A stretch of DNA of 59,485 nucleotides from an uncultured Marinomonas sp. (GTDB lineage Bacteria > Pseudomonadota > Gammaproteobacteria > Pseudomonadales > Marinomonadaceae): the NCBI GenBank assembly GCA_938009755.1, contig CALLIL010000097.1, forward strand, positions 1 to 59,485. Reading direction: 5' to 3'. The notes under the pieces are model-generated. The model saw only the letters and a program-made list of their open reading frames with translations, was not told the DNA's origin and searched no databases. This document shows, piece after piece, positions 15,531 through 24,995 of this stretch (position 1 is the stretch's first letter; every line of letters begins with the position of its first letter). Position numbers and translations under genes: made by a program.

Positions 15531-15762
15531 TAACAGTTTAATAGTGCGCATGCGCGTTTACACATTTTAAAATCTTTCTAAATATCTCTACAACTAACTG
15601 AATTTTCAGTGCTTTAGAAAGATATTCACAAAATTAAAAACTGGCTAAACGAGCGTGCGCGTTATTCTTTTTATTCACAGCGCGTTATCTCTGCGCTGAA
15701 ACGTTTATTCATTGATACTAAAAGACTTTTTATTTATCTACCAGTACAAACGCGCAAAACAA
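15531..15762. repeat. Long intergenic repeat, copy 3 (palindromic part and short tail)
   Basis: It corresponds to the first ~230 bp of copies 1 and 2: TAACAGTTTAATAGTGCGC start, the CTGAA/TTCAG central hairpin, AACGAGCGTGCGCGTTATTC, CAGCGCGTTATCTC and the final CTACCAGTACAAACGCGC. The REP-like tail is missing. It again lies directly upstream of a minus-strand gene. Confidence 0.8.
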
Positions 15763-16260
15763 TGATTATTTTTTAGACAAAACGCGCAAAAATTTGGCTA
15801 CTTCAAAAATAAACTGTATATACCAACATAAAAAATAAGACTTATTCACAACCCTTTTAAAATGGTTTTATGCCGTTTTTCATATCAATTCAGACCACCG
15901 AAAGTTAGAGTCTTGGTAAAAGCTCTTTAAGTTTTACGAGATAATCAGTGCACCAATCAAAATCATTCGATTCAATCCCGATTGAACGACTCTAAGGTCT
16001 TGGCGTAACCGTGTTCGGTAAACTCTAACCTTTCCAGATAAGTCCTAAACACCTTACGTAAAACAACTCCTAGGAAATACTCAGCCTCTAAAACAACATC
16101 CCTACGCTTGTGTCTTAAAAGCGAATTTTTGGTTACTTTTTGGGCGCTAGCAAAAAGTTACCCGCCCAGCAGGGCGGAAAAATGCACCCAACTTCAAAGC
16201 GTTTAAATGGAACATAAAGTACTTTTTGATTTAAAGGTTCGCACTGCAATATACAGGCAA
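15763..16260. other. Non-coding stretch between the cassette array and cbiX
   Basis: About 500 bp with no convincing gene. Near 16125-16195 lies a sequence that translates to short stop-interrupted peptides and contains a perfect CCGCCC-AGCA-GGGCGG hairpin (16162-16177). Similar GGTTACTTTTTGG...AAAAAGTTACCCGCC sequences recur in many gammaproteobacterial genomes, by memory. The region may be a decayed boundary of the array. Confidence 0.45.
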
Positions 16261-16265
16261 AAAAA

Positions 16266-16293
16266 TGCCCAGCATTTCTGCTGGGCATTTTAA
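16266..16293 (-). terminator. Terminator after cbiX
   Basis: ATGCCCAGCA and TGCTGGGCAT form a perfect 10-bp stem with loop TTTC. On the minus strand the stem is followed by a run of T residues. Confidence 0.9.
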
Positions 16294-16309
16294 GTTCAGT
16301 ATCACACTT

Positions 16310-17497
16310 TTATTTATTGTGCGCCAAGGCGGTTTTGGTGCAGTCGCCGTCGATACGGTGTTTCTCTTCTTCCAAGATCTCATCCGTAAATTGCCCCATG
16401 AAACAGCAGCAGATGCCTTCGCCTATCATGGTTCTTGGTCCCATTGGATGTCCAATGTGTTTGTACACTCCGTGAGAATGCCCGTGCCCATGGCTGTGAG
16501 AATGGCCATGTGAATGATCGTGACTATGAGAATGACCGTGTGAATGTCCGTGGTCGTGGCTATGTGAATGACCATGCGCTTTGTCTGTTGCTGCAATGCC
16601 TTGGGTGTCGTCTTCTGGGTCGACGTATTCTGCATGATGGTGATGAACATCCACTTCACCAGCGGCTAAGCGACGCTTGAAGGAATTCATTAGGGTTTCT
16701 TCGCCAGAATCCAATGCGCCTTGCATGATTTCTTCCACGCGATGTTGGAAAGCATCAATGACTTTCGGATGGTCGCTCAGATAAGGCGTGTTAATAAATT
16801 CAATTTCTGGATTCGCTTGAGCGACTTGGTTCACATAGCCTTGAATACGCTTGATCAATCGACCAGTGAATAAGAAGTAAGGCGCAACCACGATGCGCTT
16901 ATAACCTAGCTTCATGAGCTTTTCTAACCCAACACCAACGGATGGATAAGTGACACCAGAGTAAACGGTATCGGCCCAGCCAAAGCCCATGTTTTCATTG
17001 ACGATACGAGTCAATTTCGCGGCTTCCGCATTCGCCGAGGTGTCTGACGTTCCGCGGCCAACCACAACTAACATGGTGTCGTATAAATTTTCAGGTGGGT
17101 TTTCTGGGTCCAATCCTAACGACTCATAAATACGCGCTTGGAAGGCATCGATCATGTCGTCCTGCAAGCCCAGCTCACGACCGTAAGTCACTTGAAGACC
17201 TGAGTTCTTTTCTTCGTAGGTTGTGAGTACAGACGGAATGTCGTTTTTCGCGTGTGTCGCAGCGAAAAGCATGCCCGGAACGGCGTAGATTTCTTCCACA
17301 CCTTGGTCAAGCAAACTGTTTAATCCCATGTGGATATTGGGTGCAGAAAATTCAAGAAAACCGTATTCAACAGGCAAATCAGGAAAGCGCTCTTTTAGGC
17401 CTTTTGCCACTAGGCCAAACTCGCGTTCCGCATCTTTATCACGGCTTCCGTGACCACAAATCATAATGCCTTTTTTGACTGTCTTTGTATTACTCAT
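16310..17497 (-). CDS. cbiX: CbiX-type sirohydrochlorin cobaltochelatase with His-rich tail
   Basis: A 395-residue cytosolic chelatase that inserts cobalt into sirohydrochlorin, the early step of the anaerobic cobalamin route. Two CbiX domains are visible: the first opens with MICGHGSRD (catalytic His) and LFAATHAKNDIP; the second has VVVGRGTSD and VAPYFLFTG. After residue ~300 comes a ~35-residue His/Gly/Ser stretch likely storing or delivering metal, then GICCCFMGQF, whose clustered Cys recall the iron-sulfur site of long CbiX proteins. ATG 17497 follows a GAGAGAG site. It is the last gene of the cob operon. Confidence 0.88.
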   Translation of the reverse strand: MSNTKTVKKGIMICGHGSRDKDAEREFGLVAKGLKERFPDLPVEYGFLEFSAPNIHMGLNSLLDQGVEEIYAVPGMLFAATHAKNDIPSVLTTYEEKNSGLQVTYGRELGLQDDMIDAFQARIYESLGLDPENPPENLYDTMLVVVGRGTSDTSANAEAAKLTRIVNENMGFGWADTVYSGVTYPSVGVGLEKLMKLGYKRIVVAPYFLFTGRLIKRIQGYVNQVAQANPEIEFINTPYLSDHPKVIDAFQHRVEEIMQGALDSGEETLMNSFKRRLAAGEVDVHHHHAEYVDPEDDTQGIAATDKAHGHSHSHDHGHSHGHSHSHDHSHGHSHSHGHGHSHGVYKHIGHPMGPRTMIGEGICCCFMGQFTDEILEEEKHRIDGDCTKTALAHNK

Positions 17498-17575
17498 TCT
17501 CTCTCTCTTTATTGTTTGGCTTCTGCCCAAGCCCACTGTTTTCATCGATTAGGGACTAAAGCCCTTCATGATAGT

Positions 17576-20500
17576 TTATCTTGCTTGCTCCTGCTGCTGA
17601 TCTAAATCAAGCAACAGAGACTGAATTTTGCCTTCATAATCATCGGCATTTTGCCACATGCCGCGCTGGATTGCTTCCAATAAGCGTTCCCCCATTTCTT
17701 CCAATGCATGAGGATTATTATCACGCATAAAAGCTTGGTTTTCTGGGTCGAGCAACAAACGATCGGTCACTTGTTCGTATTGATAATCGGCAACCAAATC
17801 GGTTGTGGCGTCATAGGCAAACAGGTAATCCACCGTGGCGGTCATTTCAAACGCGCCTTTGTAGCCGTGAGTTTGCATGGCTTCAATCCATTTAGGATTC
17901 AAAACTCTAGAACGCACCACTCGATTCAGCTCTTCTTTTAAGGTACGAATTTTCGGTGAACTCGGATTCGAATGATCGCTATGATAAACGCTTGGCGCTT
18001 GCCCACTGAACTCCGTCACCGCGTTCGTCATACCGCCTTGGAACTGATAATAATCGTCCGAATCGAGAATATCATGCTCGCGGTTGTCTTGGTTTTGCAC
18101 CACAGCATCGAGCTGAGACAAGCGTTCGACAAAGGCAGATTTCGCCTCGACGCCATCTTGCTCGCCGTTATAAGTATTACCATCGTAAGCGTAACCGCCC
18201 CAATTCACATAGGCTTCAGCGAGGTCGGCTTTGGTGTCCCAACAACGCTCGTCAATCAAACCTTGTAAACCTGCGCCATAAGCGCCCGGCTTGCTGCCAA
18301 AAACGCGATACGTTGCTTGGCGATTAGCCTGCTCTTCGTCCATGCCTTGATCAAGCAAGGTTTGCTTTCTGGCTTGTACATTGGCGCGAATGGTATTGCT
18401 TGTGCCCGGCTCTTCATACTCAGCGATGGCTTGAACCGCCGCGTCATAAAGTCGCATCACATTGGCAAACGCATCACGAAAAAAGCCAGACACTCGCAGC
18501 GTCACATCGACTCTAGGACGACCCAATTGCATACTCGACATGACTTCAAAATCCGTCACGCGATTTGATCCCGGCGCCCAAATAGGACGAACGCCCATGA
18601 GCGCGAAAGCCTGCGCAATGTCGTCTCCGCCAGTTCGCATGGTGGCGGTTCCCCACACAGACAAACCTAGGTCTTTTGGATAATCGCCGTGCTCTTGAAG
18701 GTGTCGTTGAACCAAGGCTTCTGCAGATTCTTTGCCAATCGCCCACGCCGCTGGCGATGGAATGGCGCGATTGTCTACCGAGAAAAAGTTGCGCCCTGTT
18801 GGCAAGGTGTCTAATCGACCTCGAGTTGGCGCACCGCTTGGCCCAGGAGGAATAAAGCCGCCAGACAACCCTGTGATGAGCGCTGATATTTCATCGTCTG
18901 CACTTTGTTCTAATGCCGCCATCAAGGTCTTTTTACTGTGAGCTAAAAGCACCGCCGTTTCAGGCAACAAGACTTCGATCTCATTTAAAGATTTCCCTTG
19001 AATAAGGTGTGTCATCACTAAATTTTGTGCGAGTAATTCCAAGCGTTCTTTGGTGTCCGCATGCGTTCGCCATTGAGCATTTGCAACCGATAAAAGTACT
19101 TCTGGCTGTTTCCCAAGCCAAGGCGTACGAAGGCTTTGCATAGGATCAAAGCCGTCGCTCTCCAAATTCAAGTCTTTGGCTAAGGCATGAAGAATGCCTT
19201 GGCTGGTCAAGTCGCTGCCACGAGGCAAACGCAATAACGCCACCAGCGTGTCGGCCAATTTATCGTCTGCTGGTAACTCACCAAGACGATGCAAACCATG
19301 GCGAATTTGCGCTTCTTTTATCTCACATAAATAAGCGTCTAAACCTTCTAAAACCGAGGTTTCGTCTTCTGTGTCTGTGTCGGTGAGTTCTTCTAACAAA
19401 TGGTTGGTTTGGACTTTTTTAAGAATCTGCTCTTTTAACCAAGTTTCCCGTCGAGCATCCATTCCCATGGCTTGGTAATATTCGTCCACCAAGTTTTCTA
19501 ATTCCGCCATGTCGCCATAGGTTTCGGCGCGTGTCATTGGCGGCATCAGGTGATCAATAATGGTTGCTTGCGTACGGCGTTTCGCCTGCGCACCTTCACC
19601 CGGATCATTGACAATAAAAGGGTAAAAATTCGGCATTGGCCCAAAGGCAATATCAGGCCAACACATGTCAGACAAGGCCGTTCCTTTTCCCGGTAACCAT
19701 TCGAGGTTGCCATGTTTGCCCACATGAACAAACGCATCCACTTTATAGACATGGCGCAACCAAAAATAAAACGCCAAGTAACTGTGTGGCGGAATCAAAT
19801 CTGGATCATGATAGTTAGCCACCAAGTCGAGATTGAAACCGCGCGCAGGTTGAATGCCAACAAAGGTTTCGCCTAAGCGAATGCCAGCCAACATGATGCG
19901 TCGTTGACCATTTTGCTCTCGGCATTTGTGGTCGTCTTCTGGCGCCCCCCAACGATCCCAAACCGCATTTTGGCTTTCTAACGGCAACTGATAAAAGTAA
20001 GTTAAGTAGTCTTCTAAAGACAAACTTTGCCAACAACCACGCTCATGAAGTGTATTTGGATTGTTCGTCACCGCGCCTAATAATGCTTCAATTAGGGCGT
20101 TGCCGTTTTCAGGGATTTGGTCAATTGGGTAGCCCGCTTCCTGCAAAGCCGACAATAGGTTTACGGTAGAATGAGGCGTATCAAGACCCACGCCATTGCC
20201 GATTCGTCCATCTTTGGTCGGATAATTCGCCAACACAAAGGCAATGCGCTTTTCTTTATTCGGTTTGCTCGCTAAGTTCGCATAGCGTTTCGCCAGTTGC
20301 GCCACAAAACGCGCTCGCTCTTCATGTAATTCATAACGCACCAAATCCACTTGAGCGGTTTCATTGTAATGACTTAAGGCTTTGAAGCTCACCGCGCGAG
20401 TCACAATACGGCCGTCCATTTCTGGCAATACAATTTGCATCGCCACATCACGGCTTCGTAAACCTTGTGTTTGTGCTTGCCAATCTTCTTGCGTACTGCC

Positions 20501-21466
20501 AGATAAAATGAGCTGTAATACAGGAATAGGAGAATCAAAAGCGGATTGAAAATCGGTTGGTTCAGACGCCAGATCTGGGCTGCCCACTCGATTCGCGGCA
20601 AAGCCTGTAGTGTTTAAAATCACTTTGGCCTGAGTTTGTTCAGCGAGGTTTTCGACCAAACCCACCGACACAGGATCTTTTAAAGAGCTAACCGCAATCG
20701 CCAACGGCAACAAACCTTCTTGTTCCATAATGCTCAGCAGCGCATCGAACATGGCGGTATTTCCCGATTGCAAATGGGAACGATAAAACACCACCAGCGC
20801 CACAGGTTGATCCTTTAATGATGACGCATAATGACTGCGCCATTCATTCAAACTGGCCGCGCGTCCTTGATTCTCGCCATTCCCTCGACAATAAATCAAT
20901 GCGCTAGGCAAAGGCGCAGGTTCAAGCCAAGTAAGCGGTTTATGAGCGGACGTTTGATTAAAAAATTCTTGTGTCAGAAAGCGCAAACATTGTTCGTTAT
21001 TCGCCTGACCACTCTCCCGTAAATATCGCCATACACGATGGGCGTTTTCCATTGAGCACGTTGACGCCTTCATCAGCTCAACATCAGGCGTGTCGTCTCC
21101 GGGCACCAAGATCAAGGTACGATTCGATTTGGCGTTTACCCAAGCCTGTAAACGCTGAAAACCGTAAGGCCAATAATGTTCGCCGCCCAACAGGGAAACG
21201 ACCACTACTTTGGCCTTTTCTAGTACCTTGTCTTCATAAAGGTCATACGCGGCTGGCTTGGCTAATTGCATCCAATTGGCAAGTCGAACGCTGGGCAAGA
21301 TTGCGGTAAGTTCATCTATTGAATGCAACGCATCCAAGGCGTTTCCAAGCGCGCCAAGCACAGAATCCGCCGCAGCCAAGATCACCAGATCCGCAGGGCT
21401 TTGTCCTAAATCGACAATGCCTTCATCGTCTACAAATCCGCCCGGTTTGGCTGCCAGTAAATGCAT
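17576..21466 (-). CDS. cobN: Cobaltochelatase subunit CobN
   Basis: The 1296-residue large subunit of aerobic-type cobaltochelatase, which inserts cobalt into hydrogenobyrinic acid a,c-diamide with ATP, normally together with CobS and CobT. The length fits full CobN. The conserved block VHVGKHGNLEWLPGKG is present near residue 570, and YHDPDLIPPHSYLAFYFWLR precedes it. No cobS or cobT lies in the window. It follows cobW by 14 bases and is followed by cbiX, so transcription is probably common. No truncation or frameshift is seen. Confidence 0.93.
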   Translation of the reverse strand: MHLLAAKPGGFVDDEGIVDLGQSPADLVILAAADSVLGALGNALDALHSIDELTAILPSVRLANWMQLAKPAAYDLYEDKVLEKAKVVVVSLLGGEHYWPYGFQRLQAWVNAKSNRTLILVPGDDTPDVELMKASTCSMENAHRVWRYLRESGQANNEQCLRFLTQEFFNQTSAHKPLTWLEPAPLPSALIYCRGNGENQGRAASLNEWRSHYASSLKDQPVALVVFYRSHLQSGNTAMFDALLSIMEQEGLLPLAIAVSSLKDPVSVGLVENLAEQTQAKVILNTTGFAANRVGSPDLASEPTDFQSAFDSPIPVLQLILSGSTQEDWQAQTQGLRSRDVAMQIVLPEMDGRIVTRAVSFKALSHYNETAQVDLVRYELHEERARFVAQLAKRYANLASKPNKEKRIAFVLANYPTKDGRIGNGVGLDTPHSTVNLLSALQEAGYPIDQIPENGNALIEALLGAVTNNPNTLHERGCWQSLSLEDYLTYFYQLPLESQNAVWDRWGAPEDDHKCREQNGQRRIMLAGIRLGETFVGIQPARGFNLDLVANYHDPDLIPPHSYLAFYFWLRHVYKVDAFVHVGKHGNLEWLPGKGTALSDMCWPDIAFGPMPNFYPFIVNDPGEGAQAKRRTQATIIDHLMPPMTRAETYGDMAELENLVDEYYQAMGMDARRETWLKEQILKKVQTNHLLEELTDTDTEDETSVLEGLDAYLCEIKEAQIRHGLHRLGELPADDKLADTLVALLRLPRGSDLTSQGILHALAKDLNLESDGFDPMQSLRTPWLGKQPEVLLSVANAQWRTHADTKERLELLAQNLVMTHLIQGKSLNEIEVLLPETAVLLAHSKKTLMAALEQSADDEISALITGLSGGFIPPGPSGAPTRGRLDTLPTGRNFFSVDNRAIPSPAAWAIGKESAEALVQRHLQEHGDYPKDLGLSVWGTATMRTGGDDIAQAFALMGVRPIWAPGSNRVTDFEVMSSMQLGRPRVDVTLRVSGFFRDAFANVMRLYDAAVQAIAEYEEPGTSNTIRANVQARKQTLLDQGMDEEQANRQATYRVFGSKPGAYGAGLQGLIDERCWDTKADLAEAYVNWGGYAYDGNTYNGEQDGVEAKSAFVERLSQLDAVVQNQDNREHDILDSDDYYQFQGGMTNAVTEFSGQAPSVYHSDHSNPSSPKIRTLKEELNRVVRSRVLNPKWIEAMQTHGYKGAFEMTATVDYLFAYDATTDLVADYQYEQVTDRLLLDPENQAFMRDNNPHALEEMGERLLEAIQRGMWQNADDYEGKIQSLLLDLDQQQEQAR

Positions 21467-21480
21467 ACTTCGACTATTTC

Positions 21481-22560
21481 CTAAGAAGTAAGAGCATTAT
21501 GCAGAGCACTTTCGATGCTCTCTTTTGTGATGCCTTTACCAATAAACACCAATTGCGTTTGGCGGATTTCATCGGCTTGCCATAAACGATCGAAATAGCG
21601 GTCTAAACGTTTACCAACCGCTTGAAACACCTGTCGCATTGGTTTGCCATGAACGGCGGCAAACCCTTTGATACGGAAGATATTATGCTCTTCCAACAAC
21701 TGAGAAAGGGTTTCTTGCAATAAGTCAGATTGCACTTCACCAAGGCTCACCACAAAAGAATCAAAATGGTCGTGGGCGTGATCATGATGTTCGCCGTGAG
21801 CGTGATGATGGTCATGATGGTTGTGCACTTCGTCAATTCGACTCTCTGTCGCGGCATCAATACCTAATAAAGCATCCAGCGCCACTTCGCCATTTTCGAT
21901 GTAGGCAGTCTTCACGCTTTTTGGCACTTCATGACGAATGATGCTTTGCACTCGTGTGCGAGCATCGTTGTCCAATAAATCGTTTTTCGTCACCACCACA
22001 AGATCCGCGGCGCTTAGCTGATCATCCAATAACTCTTGCAAACTTGGGTCATGATCCAAGCTGTCGTCTGCTTCTCGCTGAGCTTGTACTTTGTTTTCAT
22101 CGTGAGCGAAACGACCTGCGGCAACCGCCGCGCCATCAACAACCGTGATCACCGCATCGACTGTGCAATGTTCTTTAATGCCCGGCCAATTAAAGGCTTG
22201 CACCAAAGGCTTAGGCAAGGCCAAACCGCTGGTTTCAATTAAGATGTGATCGATGTCGTCACGACGCGCCACCAGCTGTTCCATCACAGGTAAGAACTCT
22301 TCTTCTACCGTGCAACAAATACAACCGTTCGCCAGCTCATAAAAACCATCGTCACTGCGCTGGCCGCTTTCTTGCTCGTCGTCACAATCCAAAGGACAAG
22401 AACGAAGCAACTCTGAATCTATGTCCAGTTCGCCAAATTCATTCACAATCACCGCGATGCGTTTGCCTGCGGCTTGCTTTAACACATTCGACAATAAGGT
22501 GGTTTTACCGCTTCCTAAAAAGCCAGTAACAATCGTTGTTGGAATTTTATTAAGTTGCAT
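21481..22560 (-). CDS. cobW: CobW-family GTP-dependent metal chaperone
   Basis: A 359-residue cytosolic P-loop GTPase of the COG0523 family, thought to supply cobalt for corrin synthesis. The Walker A motif GFLGSGKTT spans residues 13-21; the metal-binding CxCC motif is Cys80-Ile-Cys82-Cys83 in NGCICC. A His-rich loop (HNHHDHHHAHGEHHDHAHD, near 245-263) separates the GTPase from the C-terminal CobW_C domain. It lies between cobM and cobN, supporting the cobalt role over zinc. Confidence 0.92.
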   Translation of the reverse strand: MQLNKIPTTIVTGFLGSGKTTLLSNVLKQAAGKRIAVIVNEFGELDIDSELLRSCPLDCDDEQESGQRSDDGFYELANGCICCTVEEEFLPVMEQLVARRDDIDHILIETSGLALPKPLVQAFNWPGIKEHCTVDAVITVVDGAAVAAGRFAHDENKVQAQREADDSLDHDPSLQELLDDQLSAADLVVVTKNDLLDNDARTRVQSIIRHEVPKSVKTAYIENGEVALDALLGIDAATESRIDEVHNHHDHHHAHGEHHDHAHDHFDSFVVSLGEVQSDLLQETLSQLLEEHNIFRIKGFAAVHGKPMRQVFQAVGKRLDRYFDRLWQADEIRQTQLVFIGKGITKESIESALHNALTS

Positions 22561-22562
22561 GA

Positions 22563-23354
22563 TTAACCCTGCTCTTTGGAGTTTTTGTTTTTAGGTTTAT
22601 GTATTTTTCTAAAGATATGCGCTTGCCCTTTATCGTATAAATAAGAGTCTGCGAAATCGTCGGTATCCAGTACTTTCCCGACCAGAATCAAGCTGGTGCG
22701 AGTGAATTTTTTCTCACGAACTTTCGCAACGATATCCGCCAAGGTGCCAATCACATAATCTTGATCTGGCCAGCTGGTTCGATAACACACCGCCACAGGG
22801 CAATCTTCACCATAATGGGGAATCAGTTCTTCAACGATTTTATGAATTCGTGTGATGCCTAAATGAATGGCCAAGGTCGCGCCACTTTGCGCCAACGCGG
22901 GCAAACGCTCTCGTTCTGGAAACGGAGTTTTGCCTTCATAGCGCGTCATAATGACAGTTTGTGATACGCCTGACAGTGTCAGCTCTTTTTTCAATAAGGC
23001 CGCGGACGCTGCCACGGCGCTGACTCCAGGAATCACTTCATAGTCGATATCGAGTGCTTCCAAGCGACGAATCTGTTCACCAATAGCACCATATAAAGCC
23101 GGATCGCCAGACTGCAAACGCGCAATGTCTTTGCCCTCTTTCGCGGCTTGTTCAATGACAGCGGTGGTTTCCTCTAGGTTCATTTCAGCGGTATCGTAAA
23201 TGGCTTCCGCCGTGCCACGAACACTGTCAATCACTTGCGTTGGAATCAAAGAACCCGCGTATAAAATGACCGCGCAACGTTCGATTGTTTTCACGGCTTT
23301 CACTGTCATTAAGTCAGGATCACCCGGCCCTGCGCCAATAAAATAGACTGTCAT
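22563..23354 (-). CDS. cobM: Precorrin-4 C11-methyltransferase
   Basis: A 263-residue cytosolic SAM-dependent tetrapyrrole methylase. YFIGAGPGDPDLMTVKA is the N-terminal glycine-rich motif; LQSGDPALYGAIGEQ and VIPGVSAVAASAA are typical of the CobM/CbiF group. The same residues would fit cobalt-precorrin-4 methyltransferase (CbiF); the name is chosen because CobN lies beside it. It is spaced only two bases from cobW. The final ~35 residues are basic and look like a lineage-specific tail. Confidence 0.9.
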   Translation of the reverse strand: MTVYFIGAGPGDPDLMTVKAVKTIERCAVILYAGSLIPTQVIDSVRGTAEAIYDTAEMNLEETTAVIEQAAKEGKDIARLQSGDPALYGAIGEQIRRLEALDIDYEVIPGVSAVAASAALLKKELTLSGVSQTVIMTRYEGKTPFPERERLPALAQSGATLAIHLGITRIHKIVEELIPHYGEDCPVAVCYRTSWPDQDYVIGTLADIVAKVREKKFTRTSLILVGKVLDTDDFADSYLYDKGQAHIFRKIHKPKNKNSKEQG

Positions 23355-23387
23355 GTATTATTACTCATTCAGTGTGCGATGGATTTC

Positions 23388-24164
23388 CTAGAGTTTTTTC
23401 GAATAGCCGCGAGGTGTGTAAATCCATGCTTTCTCGCCGTTTACTATGTGTTTGGTATCAGAATTCCCCACGCTCACCATGGTAAACATGTCCACGTCTT
23501 TGGCGTCTAATTCTCCCAGCGTCGTGAAAGTAATGTCTTCTTCTGGTCTGGTTAATTGACGGCCAATCATCACAGGCGTGCTTGCAGGACGATATTGCAA
23601 CAAAACATCACGGGCGTGATTCAATTGCCAGTCGCGCTTTTTAGAAACAGGATTATAAAAAGACACAACAAAATCGCCCATGCCACAAGCATGAAGGCGT
23701 TTGTCTATGGTTTCCCAAGGGGTTAATAAATCCGATAAAGAGATCGTACAGAAATCGTGGCCCAACATGGCACCAACTCGGCTTGCGCCCGCTTGCATCG
23801 CGGAAATACCTGGGATCACTTCAATCTCGACATCGAGCCACTCTGGGTGATTTTCTTTGCCTTGAAGCTGTAAGTCTAATAATTCAAACACCAAGGTCGC
23901 CATAGCATAAATGCCAATATCGCCACTGGAGATAAGCGCCGTATTTTTACCTTGTGCCGCAAGTGTAAGTGCCAAACGCGCTCGACCGATTTCTTCGCCT
24001 AACGGCAAATCGTGGAAGGTTTTGCCGTCACTTAACTCACCCAGTAACTCTAAATAGTAACCATAAGCGACCCAGTCACTACAGGCGGTTAATGCTTTGG
24101 TTGCATTCGGCGCAACCAAACCTAAATCACCGGGCCCCATGCCCATTACAAATAACTTGCTCAT
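23388..24164 (-). CDS. cobJ: Precorrin-3B C17-methyltransferase
   Basis: A 258-residue SAM-dependent methylase that drives ring contraction in corrin synthesis. Family marks are VMGMGPGDLGLVAP at the N-terminus, ISSGDIGIYAMA, VIPGISAMQAGASRVGA and FYNPVSKKRDWQL near residue 170. It corresponds to CobJ/CbiH. It is the first gene of the leftward cob operon visible here. I looked for a cobalamin riboswitch upstream (24165-24300) and saw none. Confidence 0.92.
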   Translation of the reverse strand: MSKLFVMGMGPGDLGLVAPNATKALTACSDWVAYGYYLELLGELSDGKTFHDLPLGEEIGRARLALTLAAQGKNTALISSGDIGIYAMATLVFELLDLQLQGKENHPEWLDVEIEVIPGISAMQAGASRVGAMLGHDFCTISLSDLLTPWETIDKRLHACGMGDFVVSFYNPVSKKRDWQLNHARDVLLQYRPASTPVMIGRQLTRPEEDITFTTLGELDAKDVDMFTMVSVGNSDTKHIVNGEKAWIYTPRGYSKKL

Positions 24165-24297
24165 TCATTCTCTACATATAACAGAGCGCAACCTGCGCGA
24201 ATGGCGATATTGTACACGGAATAAAGATGGGAAGTGATGAAAACACCAAGTTTTAAGATGAGTCGTATTCAGGTATCAGCCGAAAAAAGACATAAAA

Positions 24298-24322
24298 AAA
24301 GCATTCCAATGAATGCTTTTCG
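24298..24322 (-). terminator. Terminator after the MliC-like lipoprotein gene
   Basis: AAAGCATTC and GAATGCTTT form a perfect 9-bp stem with loop CAAT; on the minus strand it is followed by at least seven T residues. Confidence 0.9.
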
Positions 24323-24342
24323 TTTGCTAAAGAACGCTCGAA

Positions 24343-24705
24343 TTAATAGTCGATACGAATTAATTCACAAGAAACGGCTTCGCCTTCAGCCTTCATTAAT
24401 TCAGCGTCTTCACCTTGGATGGAAAGAGACAAACCATCACCTGAATACAAAGTACCGGATTCGCTTTCTTGTTGTTTAAGTGAGTAAGTATCGCCTTTCC
24501 AAGTCACCTTTGCTTGTTCTGCATGGAATAAAGCGCCAAGCGGTTTATTATCACAATTGTAAACAGCCGCATCAGTTTGAGACAGACTTTCAATATCGAA
24601 ATTATCACTAGATAGATCCTCTTTCGTTACTGACGTACAAGCAACCAAACCAAGAACAGCAGCGCCTAGAATGGCGGTGCGTGAAAGTGTCATTGTCGTT
24701 CGCAT
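24343..24705 (-). CDS. Lipoprotein with MliC-like lysozyme-inhibitor domain
   Basis: A 120-residue lipoprotein: signal peptide with lipobox LVAC (Cys near residue 23) followed by a small domain. The domain pattern (VYNCDNKPL, AKVTWKGDTYSL, SGTLYSGDGLSL, EAVSCELI), with two Cys that could pair, resembles MliC/PliC inhibitors of c-type lysozyme. It would act in the envelope. ATG 24705 is chosen because AAGGAG lies upstream and the signal peptide then starts with a basic segment. Confidence 0.75.
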   Translation of the reverse strand: MRTTMTLSRTAILGAAVLGLVACTSVTKEDLSSDNFDIESLSQTDAAVYNCDNKPLGALFHAEQAKVTWKGDTYSLKQQESESGTLYSGDGLSLSIQGEDAELMKAEGEAVSCELIRIDY

Positions 24706-24940
24706 TTTAAGAGACTCCTTTCTGATTATTCTGTTACGTATTGGCATTCAAGGTGATGTTTTCCGCAACAGATAACGATGTTTTAAGATGTGTCTATCTT
24801 ATATCGACAAGGCTCCGTCAACATGTAGTAAAGCGATGTTATTAGTTATGTTTTGTTAACTCTGTCTTGAAAACATCCTGTCTTTGTTAGTGTTTTGTAA
24901 AGCTTCCTAACTATCGTCACATTTTGACGCCTTTCAAGCT

Positions 24941-24970
24941 TTGACACCGATGGATTAAAAAACGTATATT
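24941..24970 (+). promoter_or_regulatory. Sigma-70 promoter for the riboswitch transcript
   Basis: A perfect TTGACA at 24941-24946 and TATATT at 24965-24970 are separated by 18 bases. Transcription would start about 24977, just before the riboswitch. Confidence 0.75.
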
Positions 24971-24995
24971 TGCCCTGTCGAATTTTTCGATTTCG

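Noticed and set aside
15531-15762. Long repeat as a protein-coding gene
   Set aside because: All frames are broken by stops and the conservation follows palindromic segments, not codons.
16435-16680. His/Asn/Arg-rich frames around the cbiX tail
   Set aside because: They are frame shadows of the repetitive His codons of cbiX.
20971-21309. Plus-strand 112-codon frame
   Set aside because: Antisense to cobN, which is intact and family-length.
24165-24300. Possible cobalamin riboswitch before cobJ
   Set aside because: The region is short and lacks the conserved B12-box and GCCACTG-type elements.
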